From positions 1-64,000 of the forward strand of contig CAWGDF010000014.1 in NCBI GenBank assembly GCA_963821275.1: 64,000 bases of DNA, written 5' to 3'. Position 1 is the stretch's first letter; the number at the start of each line of letters is the position of its first letter. This document shows, piece by piece, positions 51,330 through 59,030 of the stretch. The notes beneath the pieces were generated by a model. That model did not search any database and was not told where the DNA came from. It worked only from the letters and a program-made list of their open reading frames with translations. Source of the DNA: JACVRW01 sp963821275 (GTDB lineage Bacteria; Actinomycetota; Thermoleophilia; Solirubrobacterales; Thermoleophilaceae). Both the position numbers and the translations under genes were made by a program.

Positions 51330-52452
51330 ATGGCAGTTGACATCCAACGCGTGGTGATGGCGGCCCTGGAGGCCGCGGTCAGCGACACCGACTCGATGCT
51401 GAAGAAGAAGAAGAAGAAGGGCCTCTCCGCCGGCCAAGCCGTCGCCGTAGGAGCGGTTCTGGTGACTGCCGGCCGGGTTGCAGCCAAGCCCGGCGGCCGC
51501 TACCTGAAGAACAAGCTGCGCGAGCGCCTCGCGGACGGGTCCGAGGCGGACGATCGCTACTACGACGAGGACGACGAGGAGTACGACCCGGAGGAGTACG
51601 CGGAGTCCGAGGACTACGACGAGGCGGAAGTCGACGAGGACGAGGAACCCGAGGCCGAGGTTGAGGAGGACGAGGAGACTGAGGCCGAGGTCGAGGAGGA
51701 CGAGGAACCCGTGGCCGAGGCGAGGAGGACGAGGAGCCTGAGGCCGAGGTCGAGGAGGACGAGGAGCACCGAGGCCGAGGAGGACGAGGAGCCCGTCGCC
51801 GAGGAGGACGAGGAGACCCGAGGCCGAGGTCGAGGAGGACGAGGAGCCCGTCGCCGAGGAGGACGAGGAGCCCGAGGCCGAGGAGGACGAGGAGCCCGAG
51901 GCCGAGGAGGACGAGGAGCCCGAGGCCGAGGTCGAGGACGAGGAGCCCGTCGCCGAGGAGGACGAGGAGGAGCCTGAGGCCGAGGTCGAGGAGGACGAGG
52001 AGCCCGTCGCCGAGGAGGACGAGGAGGAGCCCGAGGCCGAGGTCGAGGAGGAGCAAGAGCCCGTCGCCGAGGAGGACGACAAGCAGCCTGAGGCCGAGGT
52101 CGAGGAAGACGAGGAGCCTGAGGCCGAGGTCGAGGAGGACGAAGAGCCTCGGGCCGAGGACGAGGAGCCTGAGCCTGAAGCGGCCGAGGACGATGCGCCC
52201 GAGGCTGACGCGGACGAGGACGAAGAGCCTGTCGCTGACGCCGACGAGAGCGAGGACGACTCAATCAGAGCGCCGTCGAAGACGCGCCCGCGGCCACCGA
52301 GCGTCGACGGGCGAGGCGCGCGCGGCCCAAAGGTCCGGCCGGCCGCACGGCCGCCGGTTCAGAAGCGACCAGCGAAGGAATCGAAGGGGCCGAAGGGCCC
52401 GGCGAAGCCGGCCGCTCCACGCCGCCCACGGGCGCCCGTCGGACGGGGCTAG
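51330..52452 (+). pseudogene. Acidic Glu/Asp-repeat protein of the gas-vesicle operon, frame broken in the repeat tract
   Basis: The ATG follows GAGAGGA. Residues 1-70 contain a Lys6 run ('DSMLKKKKKKGLSAGQAV') and a short hydrophobic helix, a family N-terminus seen in actinobacterial gvp clusters. A long tract of 'EEDEEPEAEV' repeats follows, then a basic Pro/Lys/Arg tail 'RPAAPRRPRAPVGRG' to the TAG at 52450-52452. In the repeats one base is missing near 51720 and one extra base each is present near 51767 and 51815. The net shift is +1, exactly what links the first and last frames. The intact protein would be about 373 residues. Sequence error in a repeat is a likely cause. Confidence 0.7.
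51635..52160 (+). repeat. Degenerate tandem repeat encoding acidic heptads to decads
   Basis: Units of about 24-33 bp built on GAGGAGGACGAGGAGCCC and GAGGCCGAGGTC recur throughout. They encode Glu/Asp-rich blocks ending in Pro-Glu-Ala-Glu or Pro-Val-Ala-Glu. Unit length is variable, and three one-base indels fall inside the tract. Confidence 0.8.
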
Positions 52453-52530
52453 GACCGCCCGCATCGAGGCCAAACTTAGAGCAACCGAAGAACCGAACCG
52501 AGTACTGAGTACCGGGAGGGAGGAACCGAC

Positions 52531-52947
52531 ATGACAGTCTCACCGGCAAGTTCTGGCTATCTGGCACGACCCGGCGGGGGCACCCTCGCCGACGTCATCG
52601 ACATCATCCTCGACAAGGGGCTCGTGATCGACGCCTACGTTCGCGTGTCCCTGGTTGGGATTGAGATCCTCACCATCGACGCCCGTATCGTCATCGCGAG
52701 TGTGGACACCTATCTGCGCTTCGCGGAGGCGGTGAACCGGCTGGACCTGCAAGCGTCGAGCAACGCCCAGACGCTGCCTGAGATGGCGGAGTCGCTCACC
52801 GAAGGCGGGGCCAAGTCCAAGACCAGAGGAGCGCTAGAGGGCGTCAAGGAGACCCTCACCGGCGGCGATGACGACGACAAGGAAAAAAGCCGCCCGAGGC
52901 GCCGCTCCTCCTCGCGGTCCCGTAGCAAAAAGGGCGACGACGAGTGA
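52531..52947 (+). CDS. gvpA: Gas vesicle structural protein GvpA
   Basis: This encodes 138 residues from an ATG 6 bases after a strong GGGAGGGAGGAA site, the best ribosome binding site in the operon. The GvpA core is 'TLADVIDIILDKGLVIDAYVRVSLVGIEILTIDARIVIASVDTYLRFAEAV', which includes the two alpha helices and the beta hairpin that form the vesicle ribs. The C-terminal 65 residues are an added charged, Ser/Arg-rich tail, longer than the usual 70-85-residue GvpA. It assembles into the gas-filled shell. The stop overlaps gvpF by GTGA. Confidence 0.93.
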   Translation: MTVSPASSGYLARPGGGTLADVIDIILDKGLVIDAYVRVSLVGIEILTIDARIVIASVDTYLRFAEAVNRLDLQASSNAQTLPEMAESLTEGGAKSKTRGALEGVKETLTGGDDDDKEKSRPRRRSSSRSRSKKGDDE

Positions 52948-53717
52948 CGCAGGGCCAGCACGAGGTCTACGTGTACGGCATCCTCGCTGCCGGAGCCAAG
53001 CTCGAGATTCGCTCACCGGGTGTCTACAGCGGGGCGGGTCCGGTCAGGCGCATCGAATCCGGGGGCATCGCTGCGTTGGTGAGCGACGTCCCGGTAGAAC
53101 CGTTGGCCGCGGCCCGCGATTTGCGGGCTCACTGGAACGTGTTGGAGGAGGCGGCAGAGGACGCTACCGTGCTCCCGGTGCGTTTCGGCACCGTGATGCA
53201 GAGCGACAGCGCAGTGCGGGAGGAGGTCTTGCTCCCGGACAATGAACGTCTCACCGCCCTGCTCCGAGAGCTCGACGGAAAGGTGCAGCTCAGCCTCAAA
53301 GGCTTCTACGATGAGGAGCGACTGCTTCGGGAGATCGTCCGTCGGACTCCGCAGGTGGCTCGCCTACGCGAGCGTGTACAGCGCGTCCCGCAGGCGGCGA
53401 GCTACTACGACCGCATTCGACTTGGGGAGCTGGTGGCGGCGGAGGTCGACCGCAGGCGCACAGAAGATGCCGAACTGGTGCTGGACCATTTAGAGCCGCT
53501 CGCCGTCGCCGCGACCGTGCAGCCGCCCGCAACGGAGCACGGCGCAGTGGATGCCGCGTTCCTGGTCGAGCGACGTCGAATCGATGAGTTCAGCGGGGCC
53601 GTGCAGCGGCTGGCGAGCGACATGGGTGACCGTCTGACGCTGCGCTACGTTGGACCGCTACCGCCCTACAGCTTTGCGGACGAGGAGCAGATAGCGGGGA
53701 GCGGAGCATGGGGCTGA
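52944..53717 (+). CDS. gvpF: Gas vesicle protein GvpF
   Basis: The 257-residue protein has the GvpF/GvpL two-domain pattern: 'EVYVYGILAAG' at the N-terminus, 'GIAALVSDVP', 'ATVLPVRFGTVMQSDSAV', a central helical domain and the C-terminal 'DAAFLVERRRIDEFSGAVQRLA...RYVGPLPPYSF'. GvpF binds GvpA during nucleation and acts on the gas-facing side. Start and stop overlap both neighbours, giving strict translational coupling. Confidence 0.92.
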   Translation: MTQGQHEVYVYGILAAGAKLEIRSPGVYSGAGPVRRIESGGIAALVSDVPVEPLAAARDLRAHWNVLEEAAEDATVLPVRFGTVMQSDSAVREEVLLPDNERLTALLRELDGKVQLSLKGFYDEERLLREIVRRTPQVARLRERVQRVPQAASYYDRIRLGELVAAEVDRRRTEDAELVLDHLEPLAVAATVQPPATEHGAVDAAFLVERRRIDEFSGAVQRLASDMGDRLTLRYVGPLPPYSFADEEQIAGSGAWG

Positions 53718-53962
53718 TCACGGGACTGCTGACCCTGCCCCTTGCCCCGGTGCGAGGCACGGTCTGGCTGGCCGAAAAGATCCAGGAGCAGGCAGAGAGC
53801 GAGCTCTACGACGAAGGCGCGATACACGAGCAGCTGATGCAGCTCGAGGCGACGCATGCGGCAGGTGAGCTCACCGATGAGGAGCTGCGCGCCGCCGAAG
53901 ACGATCTTCTGGAACGGCTCATGGCCGCCCGCGCCCGAGCTGAGGAGGAGCCCTATGGCTGA
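53708..53962 (+). CDS. gvpG: Gas vesicle protein GvpG
   Basis: The 84-residue protein starts 'MGLITGLLTLPLAPVRGTVWLAEKIQEQAE', and the rest is an acidic amphipathic helix 'LMQLEATHAAGELTDEELRAAEDDLLERL', the full GvpG pattern. It is an essential minor protein of vesicle assembly. It overlaps gvpF by 10 bp and gvpO by 8 bp. Confidence 0.92.
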   Translation: MGLITGLLTLPLAPVRGTVWLAEKIQEQAESELYDEGAIHEQLMQLEATHAAGELTDEELRAAEDDLLERLMAARARAEEEPYG

Positions 53963-54329
53963 GTCGACGCGAAGCAGGAATCGACGCGCCCAAGACGATG
54001 ATGCGGATACGGGTGGGGAGGCCGGGCAGGCGCGCGGCGACCGCTCCGGCAGCGACGGAAGCGGCGAGAGCGCATCCCTGTCCGCGAAGGAGCTGACCGA
54101 GGCCGGTCGTGAGGCGATCGCCGAGCTGACCGGACTGGAGCCCGAATCGGTCACCGGGCTCGAGTGGGATGGAGAATCGTGGCTGGTGATGGTCGACATG
54201 CTCGAGCTCAGTCGCATTCCTGAGACCACCGACGTGATCGCGACCTATGTCGTCCAGCTTGATCCGAGTGGCGCCCTGCTCGGATACCGCCGCTCGCGCC
54301 GGTTCGTGCGCGGCCACGTCGAGGATTAA
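53955..54329 (+). CDS. gvpO: Gas vesicle protein GvpO
   Basis: This encodes 124 residues. The first 45 are an acidic, Ser/Gly-rich disordered segment. The GvpO domain follows: 'AREAIAELTGLEPESVTGLEWDGESWLVMVDMLELSRIPETTDVIATYVVQLDPSGALLGYRRSRRFVRG' (here starting at GREAIAEL). The family is required for vesicle production and was linked to regulation in haloarchaea. It overlaps gvpG. The small C-terminal 'HVED' ends 4 bp before gvpJ. Confidence 0.9.
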   Translation: MAESTRSRNRRAQDDDADTGGEAGQARGDRSGSDGSGESASLSAKELTEAGREAIAELTGLEPESVTGLEWDGESWLVMVDMLELSRIPETTDVIATYVVQLDPSGALLGYRRSRRFVRGHVED

Positions 54330-54333
54330 TAGC

Positions 54334-54741
54334 GTGGCCCAAGAGTCGTACATGCCCCGCCGCGCAAGCAGCAGCCTCCCGGGGCGCCCGCAGGACTCGG
54401 CCAACCTCGCGGACATCCTCGAGCGAGTACTGGACAAGGGCATCGTCATCGCGGGCGACATCCAGATCAATCTTCTGGACATCGAGCTTCTTACCATCAA
54501 GCTGCGCCTTCTGATCGCGTCCGTGGAGCGGGCACAAGAAATGGGGATCAACTGGTGGGAGTCGGATCCAGCGCTTCAGTCCAGCCGCGAGCGCCCGGAG
54601 CTCGAATCGGGTGCCGACCTCGAGCGGCTGGAGGAAGAGAATCGTGAGCTGCGCGAGCGCCTCGAACGGCTGGAACACCGGCTCGAAGCGGGCGACGACG
54701 AGGAGAAGCGGACTCCCTCCCGGGGGCAGCGCCGTGGATGA
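54334..54741 (+). CDS. gvpJ: Gas vesicle protein GvpJ (GvpA paralogue)
   Basis: This encodes 135 residues from a GTG. The GvpA-like core 'NLADILERVLDKGIVIAGDIQINLLDIELLTIKLRLLIASVERAQEMGINWW' is followed by a coiled-coil tail 'LERLEEENRELRERLERLEHRL'. GvpJ is a minor shell or tip protein. Its stop lies within the next start region (overlap of 8 bp). Confidence 0.88.
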   Translation: MAQESYMPRRASSSLPGRPQDSANLADILERVLDKGIVIAGDIQINLLDIELLTIKLRLLIASVERAQEMGINWWESDPALQSSRERPELESGADLERLEEENRELRERLERLEHRLEAGDDEEKRTPSRGQRRG

Positions 54742-55789
54742 TGAGCTGGCTCGCTGGGCGGCGGCCCGGGCGCCCGATCTACTTCGGCGGGCCGAACAGG
54801 AGGCGCTCGCACACCTCGCCCGAACGCTCATCGAGGCGGCACTTGCCGAGGGCGGACCCCCTGCGCGATCCGGACCTCAGGGAGAGGTGCTGTCGGAGCC
54901 AGAGACCCCGACGCAGCCCAGGCCGGCGCCCACCCCGCCGCCGTCTGGGCAGTTCCCCCCGTCAGACAGGGATGAAGGTCTCTGGGCCTATTGCGTCGCC
55001 GCCGCCGACGCTAATTTGCCCGCCGGCAATCCCGGGGTCGAGCCGGATCGCCGGCTCGAGCGCGTCGAGCACGGCGGCTTAGCGGCCCTCGTCAGCAAGG
55101 TACCGCTGGCGCACTACGGCGAGGACGCCCTCCGCGACAACCTGAACAACCTCGAGTGGCTCGAGCGCGTCGCGCGGGCCCACGAGGCGGTACTCGAACT
55201 GGCGCTGGCGGAGAGCACGATCGTCCCCCTGCGGCTATGCACCATCTACGAAGGCTACGAGGGCGTCACTGGGATGCTCGGGGCCGAGCGCAAGAGCTTC
55301 GAGGCAGCCCTGGATCTGCTTGACGGGCGCCAGGAGTGGGGAGTGAAGGTTCTCGTCGATCGTCGCGCTCTCGAGGCTGGCGTACGAGTCGTGAGCGCCG
55401 ACGTCAGTGCCCTCGAGAAAGAGGTCGAGGCAAGCAGCGGCGGTGGTGCCTACATGATGGGCCGCCGCGTGGAACGTGAAGTCGGGGCGCTGGCGGAGCG
55501 CAAGCTAGCGGAGGTGACCAACGACGTTCACGGCCGATTGGCCGACTGGGCAGAGGACGGAGTCCTCAATTCTCCCCAAAACCGCGATCTCTCTCAGCAC
55601 GAGGGCGAGATGGTCATGAACGCTGCATACCTTGTGGATGCTGGAAAGGTGTCGCGCTTCCGAGAGCTGATCGGGGAACTCGAGGAGCGCCACGGCAAGC
55701 TGGGTATCGGTCTTGAATTGACCGGCCCCTGGCCGCCGTACAACTTCGTTCCGTCCAGTGCGTCGGCACGCACAGCCACCCCGGAATGA
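54734..55789 (+). CDS. gvpL: Gas vesicle protein GvpL/GvpF with N-terminal extension
   Basis: This encodes 351 residues from a GTG overlapping gvpJ. Residues 1-85 are a helical segment ('RAEQEALAHLARTLIEAALAEG') and a Pro-rich linker. The GvpF/L domain then has 'GLWAYCVAAADANLP', 'HGGLAALVSKVPLAHYGE', 'STIVPLRLCTIYEGYEG' and the C-terminal 'MNAAYLVDAGKVSRFRELIGELEERHG...LTGPWPPYNF'. The extension is unusual for the family and may bind GvpA or GvpJ. Confidence 0.9.
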   Translation: MDDELARWAAARAPDLLRRAEQEALAHLARTLIEAALAEGGPPARSGPQGEVLSEPETPTQPRPAPTPPPSGQFPPSDRDEGLWAYCVAAADANLPAGNPGVEPDRRLERVEHGGLAALVSKVPLAHYGEDALRDNLNNLEWLERVARAHEAVLELALAESTIVPLRLCTIYEGYEGVTGMLGAERKSFEAALDLLDGRQEWGVKVLVDRRALEAGVRVVSADVSALEKEVEASSGGGAYMMGRRVEREVGALAERKLAEVTNDVHGRLADWAEDGVLNSPQNRDLSQHEGEMVMNAAYLVDAGKVSRFRELIGELEERHGKLGIGLELTGPWPPYNFVPSSASARTATPE

Positions 55790-55983
55790 CCGGCCCAATC
55801 GCCGAACGGGACGTCGCGCTCGTCGACCTCGTCGACCGGCTCCTGGGCGGCGGCGTGGTAATTGCGGGAGACATCACACTGTCCGTCGCCGACGTAGACC
55901 TCGTGTACGTAGGGTTACGCGCGCTCGTCACATCAGTCGCAACAGCCGAAGAAAAAGGCGCGCTCCCGAGGTCGGAGCAGTGA
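55786..55983 (+). CDS. gvpS: Short GvpA-family protein (GvpS-like)
   Basis: The 65-residue protein 'ALVDLVDRLLGGGVVIAGDITLSVADVDLVYVGLRALVTSVATAEEKG' is a minimal GvpA-like core without tail. In Streptomyces gvp clusters such a third paralogue is called GvpS. It overlaps gvpL by 4 bp at the ATGA and the next gvpF/L by GTGA. Confidence 0.83.
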   Translation: MTGPIAERDVALVDLVDRLLGGGVVIAGDITLSVADVDLVYVGLRALVTSVATAEEKGALPRSEQ

Positions 55984-56582
55984 TTCAGCTCTACGCCATC
56001 ACTGACGACCCGGCGCCCGCGAACCCCCCATTGTTCGCCGTGCCATGCGCCGGCCTCGTGGCCCTGTGTGCCCCCGCACATGACCAGGAAGTCACGCCGG
56101 CGGCGCTATGGCGTTATGAGGAAATGGTCGAGGCTCTAATGGAGAGCCGAGACGTACTACCTGTCCGCTTCGGAACGCTCGTCGCGGATGAGAACGCCAT
56201 AGTTGGCGCGGTGGCAGAACGGCGCTCGGAGCTGGTCGCCAGTCTTGATCGCGTCCGCGGCGCGGTGGAGCTCGCCGTCCGTGCTCGGGAACGGGAGGCC
56301 CCCAGCCGGCCAGAGGTGGCGCCCAGCGGCAGCGCGTATCTGCGAGCCAAGGCGTCGCGCGGCGATGTTGCGCGACGCTTGCACGAGCGGCTGGCTGACC
56401 ATGCTCGGGCGAGCGTTGTCCGGTCCGGTTCCGAATTGCTCCGCGCTGCCTACCTGGTCAGCAGCGACGACGTCGGCAGCTTCGTCGCGTTGGTGGACGA
56501 ACTCCAGTCGGATAACGCAGAGCTGGATCTCGTGTGCACTGGCCCGTGGCCGGCTTACTCGTTTGCGGAGGGCACATCATGA
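55980..56582 (+). CDS. Second short GvpF/GvpL protein
   Basis: The 200-residue protein (GTG start, GTGA overlap) shows the GvpF/L order: 'IQLYAITDDPAP', 'GLVALCAP', 'SRDVLPVRFGTLVADENAIVGA' and 'RAAYLVSSDDVGSFVALVDELQSDNAELDLVCTGPWPAYSF'. It is shorter than the other two members, with a reduced middle domain. With three F/L paralogues, each may pair with one of the three GvpA-like proteins. Confidence 0.88.
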   Translation: MIQLYAITDDPAPANPPLFAVPCAGLVALCAPAHDQEVTPAALWRYEEMVEALMESRDVLPVRFGTLVADENAIVGAVAERRSELVASLDRVRGAVELAVRAREREAPSRPEVAPSGSAYLRAKASRGDVARRLHERLADHARASVVRSGSELLRAAYLVSSDDVGSFVALVDELQSDNAELDLVCTGPWPAYSFAEGTS

Positions 56583-56920
56583 AAGACAAGGTGCTGGCCT
56601 CCCCTCTGGAGCTCGACCCGTTCGCCTCCGAGCTGCCACGGCTGCACGATGCGCTGAGCCGGCGGATCAACGCCGATCCCGAGTCGGTTGAGAGGGGACT
56701 CGCCCAGCTCGTCCTGACCATCGTGGAGCTGCTACGCGAGGTGATGGAGCGCCAGGCGCTGCGTCGCATCGATGGTGGAACGCTGAGCGCCGAGCAGGTC
56801 GAGCGCTTGGGCCAGACATTCATGGAGCTCGACCGCCGGATGGAGGAGCTTAGGCAGGAGTTCGGGTTGACGAAGGAGGACTTGAACCTGGACCTTGGCC
56901 CGCTGGGTCGCCTGCTCTAA
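56579..56920 (+). CDS. gvpK: Gas vesicle protein GvpK
   Basis: The 113-residue protein has the GvpK pattern: 'RINADPESVERGLAQLVLTIVELLREVMERQALRRIDGGTLSAEQVERLGQTFMELDRRMEELRQEFGLTKEDLNLDLGPLGRLL'. It is an accessory assembly protein and usually the last gene of actinobacterial gvp operons, as here. It overlaps the preceding gvpF/L by 4 bp (ATGA). Confidence 0.92.
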   Translation: MKDKVLASPLELDPFASELPRLHDALSRRINADPESVERGLAQLVLTIVELLREVMERQALRRIDGGTLSAEQVERLGQTFMELDRRMEELRQEFGLTKEDLNLDLGPLGRLL

Positions 56921-57019
56921 GCGCGTCTCTCGTCCTGGGTCACATCCGGCGTGCAAGAAATGGCGCAGCCCGGGCCGGCAGCGGATCGGTGTGGCCCTGA
57001 CCGGGCACTCGGATGGCGC

Positions 57020-57226
57020 CTAACTCCGCGCGAGCCTCTTCCCGAGGAAGGCACCGAGCCGCCGGAAGACAAAACGCCAGAGCCCGAGCCGGACGATGAG
57101 CCGCCAGAACGCGCGCGAGTAGAGGATCCGGCGGACCGCGAAGCGCCAAAACCGGCGCGAGGAGAGTAGACGGCGGAGCACGCTGGGGGCTACGCGCCTG
57201 CGGCCATCATGCACCCTCCTCCTCAT
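57020..57226 (-). CDS. Small Arg/aromatic repeat peptide downstream of gvpK
   Basis: This frame encodes about 68 residues, with repeated pieces 'SRRFWRFAVRRILY', 'SRAFWRLIVRL' and 'GLWRFVFRRLG'. It has a very high third-position GC, whereas the overlapping + strand frame (56951-57169) has lower GC3. The pattern gives an amphipathic cationic helix. The exact start is unclear: the 57226 ATG lacks a Shine-Dalgarno site, while GTG codons lie downstream. Function unknown; membrane or vesicle association is conceivable. Confidence 0.4.
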   Translation of the reverse strand: MRRRVHDGRRRVAPSVLRRLLSSRRFWRFAVRRILYSRAFWRLIVRLGLWRFVFRRLGAFLGKRLARS

Positions 57227-57388
57227 CGGTCAACGGACGGTCGCACCGTAACCGAGAACGAGCGTGCGGCCTAGCGGTACGCACGTTTACCGGAGGCTGG
57301 CCGAGAACAACACTCCGAGGAGGTGGAGTCGCTGGTGGACGAGAACAACCTCAGGCGCTACGCCGCGGGCAGGTGGGGCGGGCTTCGG

Positions 57389-57688
57389 TCACGAGCTCGA
57401 CGGCGAGCTCTTCTCGTCGCCCCGGGGTGCCGACGCCGCGTTGCGGGACATGCCGGCTTCCTTCAGCTCCTCGCCCCGCTGCTTGTGCTCGCGTGTCTTC
57501 AGGCGGGCTTGCTCCTTCAGCCGCTCGGCGTGCTGCTTGTGCTCGCGTGTCTTCAGGCGGGCCAGCTCCTTCAGCCGCTCGGCGTGCCGCTTGTGCTCGC
57601 GTGTCTTCAGGGCGGCTAGCGCCTTCATCCGCTCGGCGTGCTGCTCGAACTCGGCTGTCTTCTGCTCCCTGTCCGGAAGGGGGGGCAT
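57389..57688 (-). CDS. Coiled-coil protein with 18-residue repeats beside the gas-vesicle operon
   Basis: The 99-residue product has three near-identical units: 'HAERMKALAALKTREHKR', 'HAERLKELARLKTREHKQ' and 'HAERLKEQARLKTREHKQ', then an acidic/Ser tail. The units form a long charged amphipathic helix. GvpC, the vesicle-reinforcing protein, is also a helical repeat protein (33-residue units in cyanobacteria), so this could be an analogue, but the repeat length and sequence differ. No Shine-Dalgarno site precedes the ATG. Confidence 0.6.
   Translation of the reverse strand: MPPLPDREQKTAEFEQHAERMKALAALKTREHKRHAERLKELARLKTREHKQHAERLKEQARLKTREHKQRGEELKEAGMSRNAASAPRGDEKSSPSSS
57487..57648 (-). 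repeat. Three tandem 54-bp coding repeats
   Basis: GCTCGCGTGTCTTCAGG begins at 57487, 57541 and 57595 with a constant 54-bp period. Each unit encodes one 18-residue helix of the coiled-coil protein on the minus strand. Confidence 0.85.
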
Positions 57689-57901
57689 GGCGACAGAATA
57701 CCGCGTTTAGCGGGGATTTTGGCCTGGGCGCTGACGGCTCCGACTCGATGCCGGGCGCTCCATAGGTGGTGGAGTCATCGCCATTGAGGATTCGACCCCC
57801 TGCGCCCGCCTCCTGCCGGCTCGACCGCGCTCCCCGGACACCTCTTAGTCGGGCTGCTGAAAACCGGTTTCGGGGCAGGTCGCCTCGGCTAAGGATTCAG
57901 G

Positions 57902-58174
57902 ATGCCAGTGTTCTACTTCAATGTCCGCGGAGATTGTCTCGAGCGGGCGCGGGTGGCGCTGAGCGCTATGTTCATACCGACAAGCGCGCGCTTCCCGGCG
58001 TACTGCGCCGGTGATCCCCCTTCAGAGCTGGACGTTGTCCGCCTCACGGCTGTCCTCGAGGCGGAGAGCGAGGAGGCGGCGCAGGCGCGCGTGGCCGAAG
58101 CTCTGCCCGGCGGCTACGAATTCGAGCGCAGAGACCTCCCCGACCAGCTCTACAACAGCCGTCGCCCGGCCTAG
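57902..58174 (+). CDS. Hypothetical small protein
   Basis: The 90-residue protein starts 'MPVFYFNVRGDCLERARVALSAM', after an AGGA-containing leader, and contains 'DVVRLTAVLEAESEEAAQARVAEALPGGYEFERRDL'. A beta strand, helix, and a Val-Ala-rich helix suggest a compact ferredoxin-like fold. The codon use is typical. No relative is recognised. It lies alone between the coiled-coil gene and an intergenic stretch. Confidence 0.65.
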   Translation: MPVFYFNVRGDCLERARVALSAMFIPTSARFPAYCAGDPPSELDVVRLTAVLEAESEEAAQARVAEALPGGYEFERRDLPDQLYNSRRPA

Positions 58175-58446
58175 CTGACTGACTGATCCGCGACGTCGCG
58201 CACGCGGGGGACGCACCGGACGCCTTCATTCCGGCCCGGGCCCGGCGGGTGGCGCCCTGCTTGGCGCGCCGCCTTCGCCGCCTGCGGCGGGGAAACGGGC
58301 GGGGTAGGGAGGGGGTTCCGCACGAAACGTCCGATAGTTGGACGCAACGTCAGGAACCCCCCTCGCCCGGCTCGGTCCCATGCGCCCCCGCGCACACGCG
58401 CGACACAACGGCCCGAGATTCGAATATTGCTCAGGGAGATCGGAGG

Positions 58447-58686
58447 CTAGCCCGGCGCCTGTTCGAGCCCCCAACGCGAGATCAGGCCCTGCACACGGCG
58501 CATCATCGGGACGCTCGGGTACTCGTCCGCCTCGATCCGCTCCATCAGATGCATCGTGTACTCAGCCAGCACTTGTGGCGTGGCGATCGCCTCCAGCATG
58601 TCCATGTGCGTGGTGCTCGGGTAGTTGGCGGCGCGAATTTGCTCCAACAGAAACTGCTCGTAGCGCTCCTGCAGTGGGTTCTCCAT
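58447..58686 (-). CDS. Hypothetical small helical protein
   Basis: The 79-residue protein 'MENPLQERYEQFLLEQIRAANYPSTTHMDMLEAI' continues with 'EYTMHLMERIEADEYPSVPMMRRVQGLI'. The internal similarity of 'QIRAANYPSTTHMDMLEAI' and 'RIEADEYPSVPMMRRVQGL' suggests a duplicated helix-turn-helix hairpin. A GGGAGG site seven bases before the ATG supports it. Similar small proteins recur in Solirubrobacterales as far as I recall; function unknown. Confidence 0.7.
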   Translation of the reverse strand: MENPLQERYEQFLLEQIRAANYPSTTHMDMLEAIATPQVLAEYTMHLMERIEADEYPSVPMMRRVQGLISRWGLEQAPG

Positions 58687-58971
58687 GGTCTACCTCCCGC
58701 TTTGGTAGTCGTGCTACCCATTCAGCGCTCGCGTACACAGCGTTCCCGGCTAGCGACCGTTAAACGGCCCTCGGCCTGCGCCGAGCAGCCCCGTGCTGAT
58801 CCTCGCGGGCGTGGCCGAGGCAGCCCAATTGGCACCGCCGGCAGACCGGGTTCACGGGTGCCAGGAGCTTGACCATCGCTTGACCTCCGGCCTCGCTGCG
58901 GGCGCCTTCCACCGCGCATCCGAGCGATGCCGTGAGCCGCGCGGCGAGGCCCTGCCACAGCTCGATGGCGC

Positions 58972-59004
58972 TTGCGCCGGCGGTGTATATCGAGTATAGT
59001 ACTC
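58972..59004 (+). promoter_or_regulatory. Promoter and PadR operator upstream of the ABC transporter operon
   Basis: TTGCGC (58972-58977) and TATAGT (58995-59000) are spaced by 17 bases, a good -35/-10 pair. GAGTA (58992-58996) and TACTC (59000-59004) form a perfect inverted repeat that overlaps the -10 box, so PadR binding would block transcription and give autoregulation. The remaining 58687-58971 stretch holds nothing else that I can support. Confidence 0.65.
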
Positions 59005-59030
59005 AGTATGCTCATCCACTGGAGCTGTCC

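Noticed and set aside
51303..52264. Ser/Leu-rich and Pro/Arg-rich open frames on the minus strand
   Set aside because: These are antisense readings of the acidic GAG/GAC repeat and have no independent support.
56951..57169. 72-codon Pro/Glu-rich ORF on the + strand
   Set aside because: It has weaker third-position GC than the overlapping minus-strand frame and no Shine-Dalgarno site.
57487..57648. Possible CRISPR-like array
   Set aside because: The 54-bp units are contiguous with no unique spacers and encode a regular helix.
57264..57765. Cys/Ser/Arg-rich + strand frames over the coiled-coil gene
   Set aside because: They are repeat shadows of the 54-bp units; the minus-strand helix with charged heptads is the sensible product.
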